Assembly: GCF_019931275.1 (NCBI RefSeq)
Contig: NZ_JAIOTY010000001.1
Location: forward strand, 1,178,001 to 1,242,000
Length of the DNA stretch: 64,000 nt
Direction of reading: 5' to 3'
Origin: Nitratidesulfovibrio sp. SRB-5
GTDB taxonomy: Bacteria > Desulfobacterota > Desulfovibrionia > Desulfovibrionales > Desulfovibrionaceae
The position numbers were made by a program, and so were the translations under genes. The notes below the pieces were generated by a model that made no database searches, was not told the DNA's origin, and saw nothing but the letters and a program-made list of their open reading frames with translations. Of the stretch, positions 27,479 through 36,813 are shown piece after piece; within the stretch, counting starts at the first letter, position 1, and the number at the start of each line of letters is the position of its first letter.

Positions 27479-27741
27479 GCGTTGGCTCCGGTGTTGTCGT
27501 TGTGCACGCGGGCCTGGCAGGCCCTTGGGTTCGGCTGGCCCGCAGGGTCGGCCGGGTCCATCTGTGACGACGGTCCGCCATGAGCGGCGGAAGGTTACGG
27601 ATGTGTCGCGGTTTCGGCGGGTGCCGGACGGCACTGCCCCGTGCGCAAAAAAGGCCGGTCGGGACCGCGGGGATTCTACGCTTCCCCCGGCGTCCGGGCA
27701 ACCGGCATCGTCATTGATTCGCCACGAAATAACGCGATTTT

Positions 27742-27759
27742 GTTACGGAACGGTGACAT
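27742..27759 (-). promoter_or_regulatory. Pho-box-like sequence upstream of DUF47-pit
   Basis: Minus strand ATGTCAC, 4 bp, CCGTAAC: two 7-bp half-sites in the 7-4-7 layout of PhoB-binding Pho boxes, but matching the consensus only partly. The rest of the 534-bp gap 27479-28012 holds the coo terminator and no gene. Confidence 0.3.
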
Positions 27760-27892
27760 CTGGCAATGTTTCGAGAAGTCCAATCGTGCCGGGGTGTTGA
27801 GCGGTTGACCAGTCGTATTTCGGGCCGTGCCGGAGTGGTTTGTGACGGCTCGTTGGTGACGTCCTCCCCGCACGGCACCATGCCTGGTCGCG

Positions 27893-27926
27893 CAAAAAAA
27901 CGGAGCGGGGAATCTCCCCGCTCCGT
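27893..27926 (-). terminator. Intrinsic terminator of the coo operon
   Basis: On the minus strand a perfect 12-bp stem ACGGAGCGGGGA/TCCCCGCTCCGT with a 3-nt loop followed by TTTTTTT, about 87 bp beyond the cooF stop. Confidence 0.9.
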
Positions 27927-28012
27927 CATGAACGCATGCCGGGCTTGGCGTGGGCTTCCTGTCAGGCAGGCGGCGGGAGCAGGCAGGCGAACCCGCTTGC
28001 CGGAAACCGCCG

Positions 28013-28546
28013 CTAGCGCTGCATGGCGCGGTATTCGTCCAGAGTGACCATGTGCAGCGCCTTGACCGGGCAGGCCTCCACGCAGGCGCCCTGGTCCTTG
28101 CCTTCCTTGGCGCGCCAGTCGGCGCACACGTCGCAGCGCACGGCCACTTCACGGCGGTGCTGGGCGGGCCGGGCGGCATCGGCGCCTTCTTCGGGCAGGC
28201 CGATGAAGGACAGCTCGATGGCGCCGTACGGGCAGGCCATGACGCACAGCTGGCAGGCGGCGCAGTACTGCTGGCGCATCACCACCACGCCGTCTTCCTG
28301 CACCAGCGCGTCGGTGGGGCACACGCGGGCGCAGGGCGCATCGGCGCACTGGCGGCACTGCACGGGCATCTTGACGCTGTCGGTCTTGATGACGTGCACG
28401 CGGGGCTGGAAGAGATTGCGCTTCTTCACTGCTTCCTTGATGGTCATGTTGTTGTGCGAGGCGATGCAGGCAAGTTCGCACTTCTTGCAGGCCTTGCACT
28501 TGTCTGCTTCAGCGAAGACGACGTACCGCATGAGCGAATTGGTCAT
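28013..28546 (-). CDS. cooF: CooF-type polyferredoxin electron carrier
   Basis: Shuttles electrons between CO dehydrogenase and the Coo hydrogenase. The 177-residue protein has four cysteine clusters for [4Fe-4S] centres: CKACKKCELAC, CRQCADAPCARVCP, CAACQLCVMACP, and CDVCAD with a later CVEACP. This is the CooF/HycB/DmsB-type iron-sulfur fold. It is the last gene of the coo operon, 4 bp after hypA. No cooS (CO dehydrogenase) is adjacent, as in D. vulgaris where cooS lies elsewhere. Start with GGAAGGA upstream. Confidence 0.92.
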   Translation of the reverse strand: MTNSLMRYVVFAEADKCKACKKCELACIASHNNMTIKEAVKKRNLFQPRVHVIKTDSVKMPVQCRQCADAPCARVCPTDALVQEDGVVVMRQQYCAACQLCVMACPYGAIELSFIGLPEEGADAARPAQHRREVAVRCDVCADWRAKEGKDQGACVEACPVKALHMVTLDEYRAMQR

Positions 28547-28550
28547 GGTG

Positions 28551-28937
28551 CTATCCTTCCGTGGTTTGCGCCGCTGCCGGAAGGTCGGTGGCATCCGGGC
28601 CGGGCACTTCTATGCTTGCGATGTACAGTTCCCTGCCGCCAATCCAGTGCACGGCGTCGTCGCCGCACGAAGGGCAGGAGAATTTCCGCTTCCGGGTTTC
28701 CACGTCGCCGCAGGCCAGGCATACGCCGCGCAGGGGCAGCAGTTGCACGTCCAGCGGCGCGCCCTCGGCGGGCGTCCCTTCGGCCAGCAGTTCGAAACAG
28801 GCGGTCAGGGTGCGCGGCTCGACGCACGCCAGAAGGCCCACGGCAAGGTTCACCCGGCTGATGCGGGGTGCGCCGTGTCGCGCCGCCTCGTCAGAGACGA
28901 TGCGCAGGATGCCTTCGACGATGGAGGATTCGTGCAT
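28551..28937 (-). CDS. hypA: Second HypA nickel metallochaperone (coo operon)
   Basis: 128 residues beginning [11 protein letters not shown], with the nickel-binding N-terminus and zinc pairs CLACG and CPSCG at about residues 72-92. It lies between cooH and cooF, as in D. vulgaris, and presumably is dedicated to CooH maturation. It shares only family-level similarity with the HypA at 1794-2147, so this is an old paralogue, not a recent duplication. A palindromic element (copy D) separates it from cooH. Confidence 0.92.
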   Translation of the reverse strand: MHESSIVEGILRIVSDEAARHGAPRISRVNLAVGLLACVEPRTLTACFELLAEGTPAEGAPLDVQLLPLRGVCLACGDVETRKRKFSCPSCGDDAVHWIGGRELYIASIEVPGPDATDLPAAAQTTEG

Positions 28938-28970
28938 GATGACCGCCGTTATTTCCTGTGTGTCTTTCCG

Positions 28971-29115
28971 GGAGGCGTTTCCAAATCAGGTTTTTCGTTC
29001 GTTGGCGAGGAAAACAAGCCCGCCATGAGGGAGTATACTCTTATCGTATTCGACCGATATGGCGGGCGAAGTTTGACAACGCCAACGGGCGAAAGGACGA
29101 TTTGGAGACGCCTCC
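28971..29115 (-). repeat. TAG-fused palindromic element, copy D, inside the coo operon
   Basis: 145 bp, starting in the TAG stop of cooH and read in the same direction. Terminal 17-bp arms GGAGGCGTCTCCAAATC and its partner on the far side differ at one base. Inside are CCTTTCGCCCGTTGGCG pairing with CGCCAACGAACGAAAA, then GCCCGCCAT with ATGGCGGGC. It lacks the middle block (GACCGACCCGAAGGG) of copies A-C, so it is the shortest complete version and folds as one long hairpin. Confidence 0.85.
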
Positions 29116-30248
29116 TATCGTTCCGTGCACGATATGCACGGGTCGATGGAGTTGACGATGAGCGGCACGTCCGAAACCTTGCAGTCGTGCATCATCACGC
29201 CCAGCGCGTCCCAGTTCATGTACGAGGGCACGCGCCACTTCAGGCGGTTGGGCACGTCGGTGCCGTCGGTGCGCAGGAAGTAGATCAGTTCGCCGCGCGG
29301 GGCCTCGCTGCGGGCCACGGCCTCGCCCGCCGGAATTTCCGGCAGCCGGGCCACCAGTTCGCCGCCGGGCAGGTCGCGGGCGCACTGGCGCACAAGGCTG
29401 ATGGATTCCAGCGCCTCGCGCAGGCGCACCAGGGCGCGCGAATGCACGTCGCAGCCGGTTTCGGTAATCACGTCGAAGGCAAGGCGGGAGTATGCGGCGT
29501 GGGGCACATCCTTGCGGATGTCCACGGCAAGGCCGCTGCCGCGCGCCACGGGGCCCACCACGGCGTATTCCACCGCGTCTTCGGGCGACAGCAGGCCCAC
29601 GCCCACGGTACGCCCGCGCACCATGGGGTCGTTGCGGTAGATGTTGTAGATCTCTTCCACGTGCTTCTGCACGCGGTCCAGGTTGCGGGTCAGGAAGGTG
29701 AGCAGGTCGGCGTCCACGTTGTACTTCACGCCGCCGATGCAGTTGGCGGCGAGGTCCATGCGGTTGCCGTACACCGTCTCCTTGATGTCCTGCATGATCT
29801 CGCGCACTTCCATCACGTGCATGAACAGCGACTTGAAGCCGATGATGTGCGCGAGAATGGCCACGTTGAACAGGTGCGAGGCGATGCGCTTGATCTCTTC
29901 GGCCATGGAGCGCAGGTAGCGGGCCCGTTCGGGCACCACGATGCCCGCCAGGTTTTCCACCGCCATGCAGTAGGTGAAGGGGTGGCTGTTGGAGCACAGC
30001 GAGCACACCCGCTCGGTGAGCACGATGTTCTGGAACAGGTTGCGCCGCAGGGCCAGCGCCTCCATGCCCCGGTGCACGTGCCCGGCGGTGATGTCCACGC
30101 GCTTCACGGTTTCGCCTTCCACGCTCACGCGGAAGTACATGGGTTCTTCCAGGGCCACGTGCAGCGGGCCCACGGGCAGGGTGAAGCCGGCGCGCGGGTC
30201 GGTGTTCACGTGGTCGTCCATGTGGGGAGTATGCGCGGTGGTGCTCAT
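29115..30248 (-). CDS. cooH: Coo hydrogenase large subunit
   Basis: Catalytic [NiFe] subunit of the CO-induced, proton-reducing membrane hydrogenase. The 377-residue protein has the N-terminal nickel ligands in RVCSLCSNSHP near residue 67 and the C-terminal ligands in DPCISCTER at the very end. Ending right after CxxC suggests no C-terminal cleavage peptide, as in other CooH/EchE-type subunits. Its ATG overlaps the cooU stop (ATGA). The TAG stop is fused to palindromic element D. Confidence 0.95.
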   Translation of the reverse strand: MSTTAHTPHMDDHVNTDPRAGFTLPVGPLHVALEEPMYFRVSVEGETVKRVDITAGHVHRGMEALALRRNLFQNIVLTERVCSLCSNSHPFTYCMAVENLAGIVVPERARYLRSMAEEIKRIASHLFNVAILAHIIGFKSLFMHVMEVREIMQDIKETVYGNRMDLAANCIGGVKYNVDADLLTFLTRNLDRVQKHVEEIYNIYRNDPMVRGRTVGVGLLSPEDAVEYAVVGPVARGSGLAVDIRKDVPHAAYSRLAFDVITETGCDVHSRALVRLREALESISLVRQCARDLPGGELVARLPEIPAGEAVARSEAPRGELIYFLRTDGTDVPNRLKWRVPSYMNWDALGVMMHDCKVSDVPLIVNSIDPCISCTER

Positions 30249-30883
30249 GCCTGTGCCTCCTCGTCGGTGACGGTGGCGATGGCGCCGACGGGGGCGCCGG
30301 TGGCGACGGTGGTGCCCTCGGGCAGCTTCGCCGACATGATGCGCTCCCACAGGTCTTGCGTGGAGGCACCGTTCATCATGGTGGAAAGGGGAATCATCTG
30401 GCCCATGATGCCCGCGTCCAGCCGCTCGTCCAGGAACAGCCGTCTGGGGTTGGGGTGGCCGGTGACCGCGATGTCGTACATCTCCATGAATTCACGCTCG
30501 TTCCAGTCGGCGTTGCGGAACCACGGGGTGATGGAGGGCACTTCCGGCTTGCCGGTCACGTCGCCGTTTTCATCCGCTTCGGGCATGTCCAGCGGCGCGG
30601 TGACGGTAAGGGTCAGGCCGTCCAGGTCGAAGTGGTAGGCGATGGCGCGCTGCGGGTTGGCCGGGTCGCGCTCCGGATCGTAGGCGGTCATGGTGCACAG
30701 GCGCAGGCGGCAGCGGGACATGGCCGGGGCCAGTTCCGCAAGGCGCGGGGCGTTGTCCAGCATGATCCAGCCGTAGATGTTGCCGTGGGCGTCCTCGGTC
30801 CAGGATATGTCTGCGCCTGCGGCGTCGGGCAGCCGCTGGTCCAGCAGTGCCTTAGCCTGCAGTTGCGCGGGGCGTGTCAGCAT
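30245..30883 (-). CDS. cooU: Coo hydrogenase subunit, NuoC-like
   Basis: A 212-residue soluble subunit of the NADH dehydrogenase 30-kDa (NuoC) family, with the WYEREFMEMYDI-like family core (here NEREFMEMYDIAVTGHPNPRRLFL). It connects the electron-transfer module to CooH. Translation begins 32 bp inside the end of cooX, and its TGA overlaps the cooH ATG, so the three genes are tightly coupled. Confidence 0.9.
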   Translation of the reverse strand: MLTRPAQLQAKALLDQRLPDAAGADISWTEDAHGNIYGWIMLDNAPRLAELAPAMSRCRLRLCTMTAYDPERDPANPQRAIAYHFDLDGLTLTVTAPLDMPEADENGDVTGKPEVPSITPWFRNADWNEREFMEMYDIAVTGHPNPRRLFLDERLDAGIMGQMIPLSTMMNGASTQDLWERIMSAKLPEGTTVATGAPVGAIATVTDEEAQA

Positions 30884-31538
30884 CGGTGCGTCCTCCGTCC
30901 TTCACCGTGTGGGGGGTGGCGGGGGTGGTTTCTTCGTTGGCGGCGGCCTTGGCCGCCGGGCGGGAGCCGTTGCCGTTGCCCGTGTCCGCCGGGGCGGTTC
31001 CTTCAGCGTCCGTAGCGGCGTTCAGGGCGGCGGAGCGGGTGGCGGCGGCCACCTGGCGGCACTTGGGGCACATGCGCAGCAGCGCCGGGAAGTCCAGGTC
31101 GTGGGCGTGGTTTGCGTACACGCGGGTGGCCAGGTCCGGCGGCAGCATGCGGATGTGCGTGTCGCAGCCGGTGCAGCGCAGGTACGGGACGAAGTGGTGC
31201 TCCGCCCAGTCGTACTTGCGTTCCTGCAGGTGCGCGTTGTGCCAGTCGTTGGTCATGGTGATGGCCCCGGTGGGGCAGTAGTGGCGGCACAGCCCGCACA
31301 GGGCGCAGGTGTTGTGCCACACCGTGAAGTCGTAGCCGCTGCGGTCCTCGCGCGGCTCGATGCGGATGGCCCCGCCAGCGCACACGTGGCGGCAGATGGC
31401 ACAGCCCACGCACTTGGCCGGGTCCATGGTCACCTTGCCGCGAAAGCGGCTGGGGGTATGCGTCTCGGCAAAGGGGAAGGGGTCGGTGGACGGCCCCTGG
31501 GCCACGTTGCGGGCTAGTATCTTCAGGAATCCCAGCAT
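30852..31538 (-). CDS. cooX: Coo hydrogenase polyferredoxin subunit
   Basis: A 228-residue iron-sulfur subunit (NuoI-like) with two [4Fe-4S] motifs, CVGCAICRHVC and CALCGLCRHYCP, followed by a third metal site CTGC ... CPKC near residue 170. The last 60 residues are low complexity. Relays electrons from CooF to the NiFe site. It starts 3 bp after cooL and overlaps cooU by 32 bp. Confidence 0.9.
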   Translation of the reverse strand: MLGFLKILARNVAQGPSTDPFPFAETHTPSRFRGKVTMDPAKCVGCAICRHVCAGGAIRIEPREDRSGYDFTVWHNTCALCGLCRHYCPTGAITMTNDWHNAHLQERKYDWAEHHFVPYLRCTGCDTHIRMLPPDLATRVYANHAHDLDFPALLRMCPKCRQVAAATRSAALNAATDAEGTAPADTGNGNGSRPAAKAAANEETTPATPHTVKDGGRTDADTPRATAG

Positions 31539-31541
31539 GGC

Positions 31542-31982
31542 TTACTCCTGCAATCCAAGGCGGGCCATCCATACGTCGCGGGCCTTGATCACGCCTTCGA
31601 TGATGGCCTGCGGGCGCGGCGGGCAGCCGGGCACGTTGACGTCCACGGGGATGTAGCGGTCGATGGGGCCCTCGATGGAGTACCCGTCGCGGAACACGCC
31701 GCCGCTCACCGGACAGATGCCCACGGCCACGGTGACCTTGGGTTCGGGAATCTCGTCCCACACGCGCAGCACCTTGTCCTTCACGCGGGCGGTCAGCGGT
31801 CCGGTGATGAGCACGATGTCCGCATGGCGGGGGCTGCCGCAGTACTTGCAGCCCAGGCGTTCCACGTCGTAGCGGGGGATGCAGGCGGTGGTTGCCAGTT
31901 CCACGTCGCAGCCGTTGCACGAGCCCGCGTTGATCCGGTACAGCCACGGCGACCGCACGGAGAGCTTCTTCAGGAAGTTCAT
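31542..31982 (-). CDS. cooL: Coo hydrogenase small subunit, NuoB-like
   Basis: Small electron-transfer subunit of the complex-I-like hydrogenase (146 residues) carrying the proximal [4Fe-4S] cluster: cysteines in NAGSCNGCDVE, GICPVSGG and VPGCPPRP. Between cooK and cooX with short gaps (16 and 3 bp). Confidence 0.93.
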   Translation of the reverse strand: MNFLKKLSVRSPWLYRINAGSCNGCDVELATTACIPRYDVERLGCKYCGSPRHADIVLITGPLTARVKDKVLRVWDEIPEPKVTVAVGICPVSGGVFRDGYSIEGPIDRYIPVDVNVPGCPPRPQAIIEGVIKARDVWMARLGLQE

Positions 31983-31998
31983 ATCGTCTCCTCTCCGC

Positions 31999-32985
31999 CT
32001 ACATACCGCGCCATGCCAGCACCAGACTCGCCAGGGCCAGCACCGAGGGGTACTTGAGGTAGAAGGTGAAGGCCTGGTCCACGCGGAAGCGTCCGGTGGC
32101 CGACTTGACCAGCGTCAGCGAAACGGCCATCAGCGCCGCGCACTTCAGCACGAACCACGGAATGTTGGCTACGATGCCGCCGGGAACCGTGCCCGGCAGG
32201 AACAGCGCCACGCCAAGCCCCAGCACCACCACGGCCTTGAGCGCCGAGGCGATGTGAAAGAAGGCCAGCGCCGGGCCGGAGTATTCCAGCAGGGGGCCTT
32301 CTATGATTTCCGTTTCGGCCTCGGGCACGTCAAAGGGCACGGTGCCCATGGTGCCGGGCAGGAACAGCAGGTAGGCCAGCAGGGCCGGAATCATCACCGG
32401 GTCGAAGGCCAGCTGCCCGTTGGCAAGCTGGTAGTCCACGATATTGGCCAACGAGAACTCGGCCCCGCCGCCGGTGGCCATGCCCACCTTCATGGCCACG
32501 GCCAGCATCACGGCCAGCAGCGGCATTTCGTAGGCGAACATCAGCGTCATCTCGCGCGAGAAGCCCATGGCCCCGAACGGCGAGCTGGAGGCGGAACCGC
32601 CAACCATCAGCGCGATGGCGGGCAGCGGCAGCAGGTAGAAGATCACCAGCAGGTCGCCCATGGCGGGCAGGCCGCCGCTGACGCCCGGCACGGGCAGCAG
32701 CGCGGCGCACACCGCCATGCCGGTCAGGCCCAGCAGCGGGGCCAGCAGGAAGGCGGCCCGGTTGGCGGAAGCAGGCATGACCGTTTCCTTGGTGAACAGC
32801 TTGGCGATATCCAGGTAGGGCTGGATCAGGGGCGGGCCCACGCGGCGCTGCAAGCGCGCCTCGATGCGCCGGTCAAGCCCCTTCAGGAACAGGCCGACCA
32901 TCAGGGCGAACAACCCGCCCGGGAACACCAGCAGGCCAAGCAGGCCAAGGCCGGTTTGGGTGAAGAGTTCAGTGGCGTAGGACAT
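31999..32985 (-). CDS. cooK: Coo hydrogenase membrane subunit, NuoH-like
   Basis: A 328-residue integral membrane protein with eight predicted helices, of the NuoH/EchB family that links the hydrogenase module to the antiporter-like arm. Diagnostic segments include RVGPPLIQPYLDIAKL near residue 45 and the acidic DVPEAETEIIEGPLLEYSG loop near residue 225. It starts 3 bp after cooM. Confidence 0.93.
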   Translation of the reverse strand: MSYATELFTQTGLGLLGLLVFPGGLFALMVGLFLKGLDRRIEARLQRRVGPPLIQPYLDIAKLFTKETVMPASANRAAFLLAPLLGLTGMAVCAALLPVPGVSGGLPAMGDLLVIFYLLPLPAIALMVGGSASSSPFGAMGFSREMTLMFAYEMPLLAVMLAVAMKVGMATGGGAEFSLANIVDYQLANGQLAFDPVMIPALLAYLLFLPGTMGTVPFDVPEAETEIIEGPLLEYSGPALAFFHIASALKAVVVLGLGVALFLPGTVPGGIVANIPWFVLKCAALMAVSLTLVKSATGRFRVDQAFTFYLKYPSVLALASLVLAWRGM

Positions 32986-32988
32986 GGT

Positions 32989-35900
32989 CTACCTCCGCTT
33001 CAGGGCGGGCATGGCCGCCTGGGCCAGCTGCCGCAGCAGGGCCAGGGGTGCGCCGTAGATGTCCTGCGGGGCAAGGCGGGCCTCGTCGGCCTTCATGGCC
33101 ACGCCGCAGGTGTGGATGTCGGTGGTGCGCACGGTGCCGATGAGCCTGCGCAGGGCGGTCCGCCCGCCGAAGAAGGCAACCGCCAGCAGCACGGCCAGGG
33201 CGGTGGCGTTGAACGCCCCCGCGCCGGAAGCCACGCCCCACGGCGCCACCATCAGCCCGGCAAAGCCCAGTTCGCGGCCCATCATGTCGATGGCCAGCAG
33301 GGGCAGGCCCGGGAACACGCCGGTGATGATGCACCCGGCGGCCAGGATGCCCATGGGCACCAGCATGATGCGCGGGGCTTCATGCACGTGGGCCAGTTCC
33401 GGCGAGGGGCGGCCCAGGAAGGCCGAGTGCAGGAACTTGGCGAAGTAGGCCAGGGTCAGCACGCTGCCCGCCAGCGAGAGCAGGGCCAGCGCCACTTCGC
33501 CCTCGGCCATCAGCGCGTGGTAGAGGATCCACTTGGAGGCAAAGCCGTTGGTGGGCGGCACGCCGACCACCGAAAGCGCCCCGATGGCGAACATGGTCAG
33601 GGTGACGGGCATGCGCTGCCCGATGCCGCCCAGTTCGTCCAGCGAGTGCTTGTGGGTGCACAGGATGAGCGAACCGGCCACCAGGAACAGCAGGTCCTTG
33701 AACAGCACGTGGTTGACCAGGTGCAGCATGCCCCCGGCCATGCCCAGCGGGGTGCCCAGGGCCACGCCCACCACCATGTAGCCCAGCTGGCTGACGGTGG
33801 AGTAGATGAGCACCAGCTTGAGGTCCGACTGCATCACCGCCAGCAGGGCGGCCATGACGATGGTGATGCCGCCCACCCAGGCGATGGCGTACATCACCTG
33901 CGGCTGGCCCCACTGGGCGGCCAGACCGGTGAAGAAGCCCGCGCCGCCCAGCACGAAGAACAGCTTGGCGAGGCCGAACAGGGCGCTCTTCAGCAGTACC
34001 GACGAAATGTAGCCGGAAACAGGCGTGGGGGCCGTTGCCGGGTGCATCTGCACGTCGATGCGGAAGGGCAGCTGCGCCGCCTTCATGGTGAAGCCGATGG
34101 CCATCAGGGCCACGGCGGTGGCGGCCAGGGCCACCGGCATGGTCGGCAGGGCGGAACGCACCGCGCCGAAGCTGGGGTCGCCCGCCATGGAGGACAGCAT
34201 GACCACCCCCAGGAACAGGAGGGCCGCGCCCAGCACGTTGAAGAAGAAGTACTTGAAGCCCTCGCGCAGCGCGGCGGGGTTTTCCTCATGCACGATGACG
34301 AAGTACAGGCTCCACGAGCTCATGATCTCCCAGAAGGTGAAGAAGCCGAACAGGTCGTTGCTGGCGGCAACGCCCATCAGCCCGCCCACCATGAACAGGA
34401 AGAACGTGTAGAAGCGCCACTGGGTGTGGCTGTGCTCCATGTAGCCCACGGCGTAGAACATGTTCAGGCAGCCGATGACCGGCACCACGAGCGCGAAGGC
34501 GAAGGAGATGGAATCCAGCCCGCGCCCGAACAACACCACCGCGATGGCCGCAACGGCCAGGATGATGGCGGTGGCCAGGCCCGCCGCCTTGCGGTCGCGC
34601 CGCAGCAGGAAGGGCACCACGGCGCCCAGCATGGGAACGAGCACGAAGGGATGCCAGGTCACCGCCAGCATGGGCAGGGCCTGGGCGTCCAGCTTGCCCG
34701 CGCCCGCCAGCATGTCGGCCACGGGGGTGACCAGCGACAGGCCCAGCTGCGGCAGCACGCCCAGCACCAGGCACAGCGCGGCCAGCACGCCGGTGGCCAC
34801 GCGCATGGAGACCGGGGCCTCCTGCACCATGGGGCCGGTGTAGGGCTGGAAGACCAGCGTGCGCACGATGCGCATGTAGTAGACACACCCGGCAAGGCTG
34901 CCCAGCAGCAGCACGGCGGCCACGGCGGGGTGCCCGGCGGCCACAAGGGCTTGCAGCATCAGGTACTTGCCGACAAAGCCGTTGAACGGGGGCAGGCCCA
35001 TGATGGAGATGAGGCCCACGACCATGCACCCGGAGGTGAAGGGCATGACCCGGGCCATGCCCGCAAGGTCCGCCAGCTTCTTGCTGCCCGCGCGCAGGAT
35101 GAGGCCACCCGCGCAGAGGAACAGCAGGTTCTTCATGATGGCATGGTTCAGCACGTGCAGCAGCGAGCCGGTGGTGGCCAGCCAGGTGCCGAGGCCGATG
35201 ACCATGAAGATTTCCCCCACCTGTCCCATGGTCGAGTAGGCCAGCAGGCGCTTCAGGTCGTCCTGCTTCAGGGCCATCAGTTCGCCGTAGAGCATGGTGG
35301 CCGTGCCCAGCGCGGTGACCAAGAGGCCCATGGAGCTGAAGCCACCGGCGGATTCCCCGGCCTTCAGCAGCACGGCGGAGCCGAACACCGCCAGCATCAG
35401 CCGCACGGTGCCGTACACGCCGGTCTTGGTCAGGATGCCTGACAGCGGGCCGGAAATGGACGAAGGGGCGGCGGGGTGCGCGTCGGGCAGCCAGCCGTGG
35501 CCGGGCACAAGGCCCGCCTTGACCGCAAAGCCCACGAAGGCCAGCACCACCGCGCCCTTCACCACGGGGGCGGGCAGGGTGGCGGCAAGACCGGCAAGGG
35601 CCGCGAAGTCCAGGGTGCCCGCCTGGGCGGACAGCAGCATGAAGCCGGGCAGCATGGCGCAGGCCCCGGCCACGCACATCACGAAGTACTTCACGGCGGC
35701 GTGGAATGCCTTGTCCGTGGCCTCATGGGCCACCAGGAAGTACGACGAGAAGGTCATCAGTTCCCAGAACACGTAGAAGCCGCCGAAGTCGCGCGCAAGG
35801 GCCAGGCCCGAGAGCGAGCCGCACATCAGCAGCAGGAAGAACCAGTAGCCGCCCGCGCGACGGTCGTGGTGGATGTAGCCGGTCGAGTACACCGCCACCA

Positions 35901-36783
35901 CCAGGCCGATGCCCGCGATGATCACCCCGAACAGGCGGGACAGCGGGTCGATGGCGGTGTCGGTCCAGGTCAGCGCCACCGAGGCGGCCACCAGGGCCAC
36001 GCCGGCCAGGGCGCGGGCGCGACCGGAAGCAAGGCCGATGCACCACACGGCAAAGGCGCCCGCGTAGGGCACGAGGGCGGCGGGGTGCCAGTGCGCGCCG
36101 AAGGCGGGCAGGGTGTCGCGCGCAACGCCCAATGCGTCGGCCACCTGCGCGGTGGCGGCGTGTCCGGCCAGGCCGAACGCGGCAAGGAAGGCCGCAAAAA
36201 GCCCCGCCAGCACGTGGAACGTGACGGACGGGGCGTGGGGAACGTGGGCGGATTCGCGCCACTGGCCGGATTCAAGACAGATGGCCTGTACCGACAGCAC
36301 GGTGGCGGCGGCCAGGGCCATGCCCGCGAAGGCCACGGCTACGGCGTAGCCCCAGTGCCCGGCGGCAAAGGCGGCATGCAGGATGAAGGCCCGCCCGTCC
36401 GGCACGAGGAAGACGGAAAGCCCCATGCCCGCAAACATGGCGAACCCGAAGAACAGCCCCGTCAGGGGCAGCGCCGCGCGGATGCCGCGCAGGTCGTCCA
36501 GTCGGTCCGACCCCGCCGTGCGGGCAAGACGGACAAGGGTGAGCAGCGCAAGGCACCGCGCCGCGAACTGGTAGATGAATTGGGTGGTTCCCCCGACCAG
36601 CCCGGCGCCATCGCCAAGGCCAAGGCCGAGAAGCGTGAGGCCGATGTCGGAAAGGCACATCAGGCCCAGCATGGTGAAGGGGCGTCGGCGTGCCGCTAGG
36701 GCCGACACGGCGCCGCCGAGCAACAGCAGTGCCCCCAGCATGGCCAGGAACGGCAGTTCGGCGACAGGCGGAGCGGTGGTCAT
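32989..36783 (-). CDS. cooM: Coo hydrogenase giant antiporter-like subunit
   Basis: First gene of the coo operon. The 1264-residue membrane protein contains two successive NuoL/NuoM/MrpA-like proton-pump modules (roughly residues 270-700 and 720-1170), preceded by a NuoK-like region (about 1-100). The second module has the LVNHVLFKDLLFL helix. Homologous fused CooM/HyfB-type subunits couple H2 evolution to ion translocation. The start was chosen at the ATG with ACGGAGAC upstream; an upstream in-frame extension would cross the operator at 36814. Confidence 0.93.
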   Translation of the reverse strand: MTTAPPVAELPFLAMLGALLLLGGAVSALAARRRPFTMLGLMCLSDIGLTLLGLGLGDGAGLVGGTTQFIYQFAARCLALLTLVRLARTAGSDRLDDLRGIRAALPLTGLFFGFAMFAGMGLSVFLVPDGRAFILHAAFAAGHWGYAVAVAFAGMALAAATVLSVQAICLESGQWRESAHVPHAPSVTFHVLAGLFAAFLAAFGLAGHAATAQVADALGVARDTLPAFGAHWHPAALVPYAGAFAVWCIGLASGRARALAGVALVAASVALTWTDTAIDPLSRLFGVIIAGIGLVVAVYSTGYIHHDRRAGGYWFFLLLMCGSLSGLALARDFGGFYVFWELMTFSSYFLVAHEATDKAFHAAVKYFVMCVAGACAMLPGFMLLSAQAGTLDFAALAGLAATLPAPVVKGAVVLAFVGFAVKAGLVPGHGWLPDAHPAAPSSISGPLSGILTKTGVYGTVRLMLAVFGSAVLLKAGESAGGFSSMGLLVTALGTATMLYGELMALKQDDLKRLLAYSTMGQVGEIFMVIGLGTWLATTGSLLHVLNHAIMKNLLFLCAGGLILRAGSKKLADLAGMARVMPFTSGCMVVGLISIMGLPPFNGFVGKYLMLQALVAAGHPAVAAVLLLGSLAGCVYYMRIVRTLVFQPYTGPMVQEAPVSMRVATGVLAALCLVLGVLPQLGLSLVTPVADMLAGAGKLDAQALPMLAVTWHPFVLVPMLGAVVPFLLRRDRKAAGLATAIILAVAAIAVVLFGRGLDSISFAFALVVPVIGCLNMFYAVGYMEHSHTQWRFYTFFLFMVGGLMGVAASNDLFGFFTFWEIMSSWSLYFVIVHEENPAALREGFKYFFFNVLGAALLFLGVVMLSSMAGDPSFGAVRSALPTMPVALAATAVALMAIGFTMKAAQLPFRIDVQMHPATAPTPVSGYISSVLLKSALFGLAKLFFVLGGAGFFTGLAAQWGQPQVMYAIAWVGGITIVMAALLAVMQSDLKLVLIYSTVSQLGYMVVGVALGTPLGMAGGMLHLVNHVLFKDLLFLVAGSLILCTHKHSLDELGGIGQRMPVTLTMFAIGALSVVGVPPTNGFASKWILYHALMAEGEVALALLSLAGSVLTLAYFAKFLHSAFLGRPSPELAHVHEAPRIMLVPMGILAAGCIITGVFPGLPLLAIDMMGRELGFAGLMVAPWGVASGAGAFNATALAVLLAVAFFGGRTALRRLIGTVRTTDIHTCGVAMKADEARLAPQDIYGAPLALLRQLAQAAMPALKRR

Positions 36784-36813
36784 GCGAGTCTCCGTCGTTG
36801 AGCGTGTATGGTG

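Noticed and set aside
27640-27665. A second terminator near the DUF47 start
   Set aside because: GGTCCCGACC with a T-run on the minus strand is a very weak stem and has no gene it could end.
31879-35442. 1187-codon open frame on the plus strand opposite cooK-cooM
   Set aside because: It is His/Gln/Gly-rich and antisense to conserved membrane genes; a shadow caused by high GC at codon position 3.
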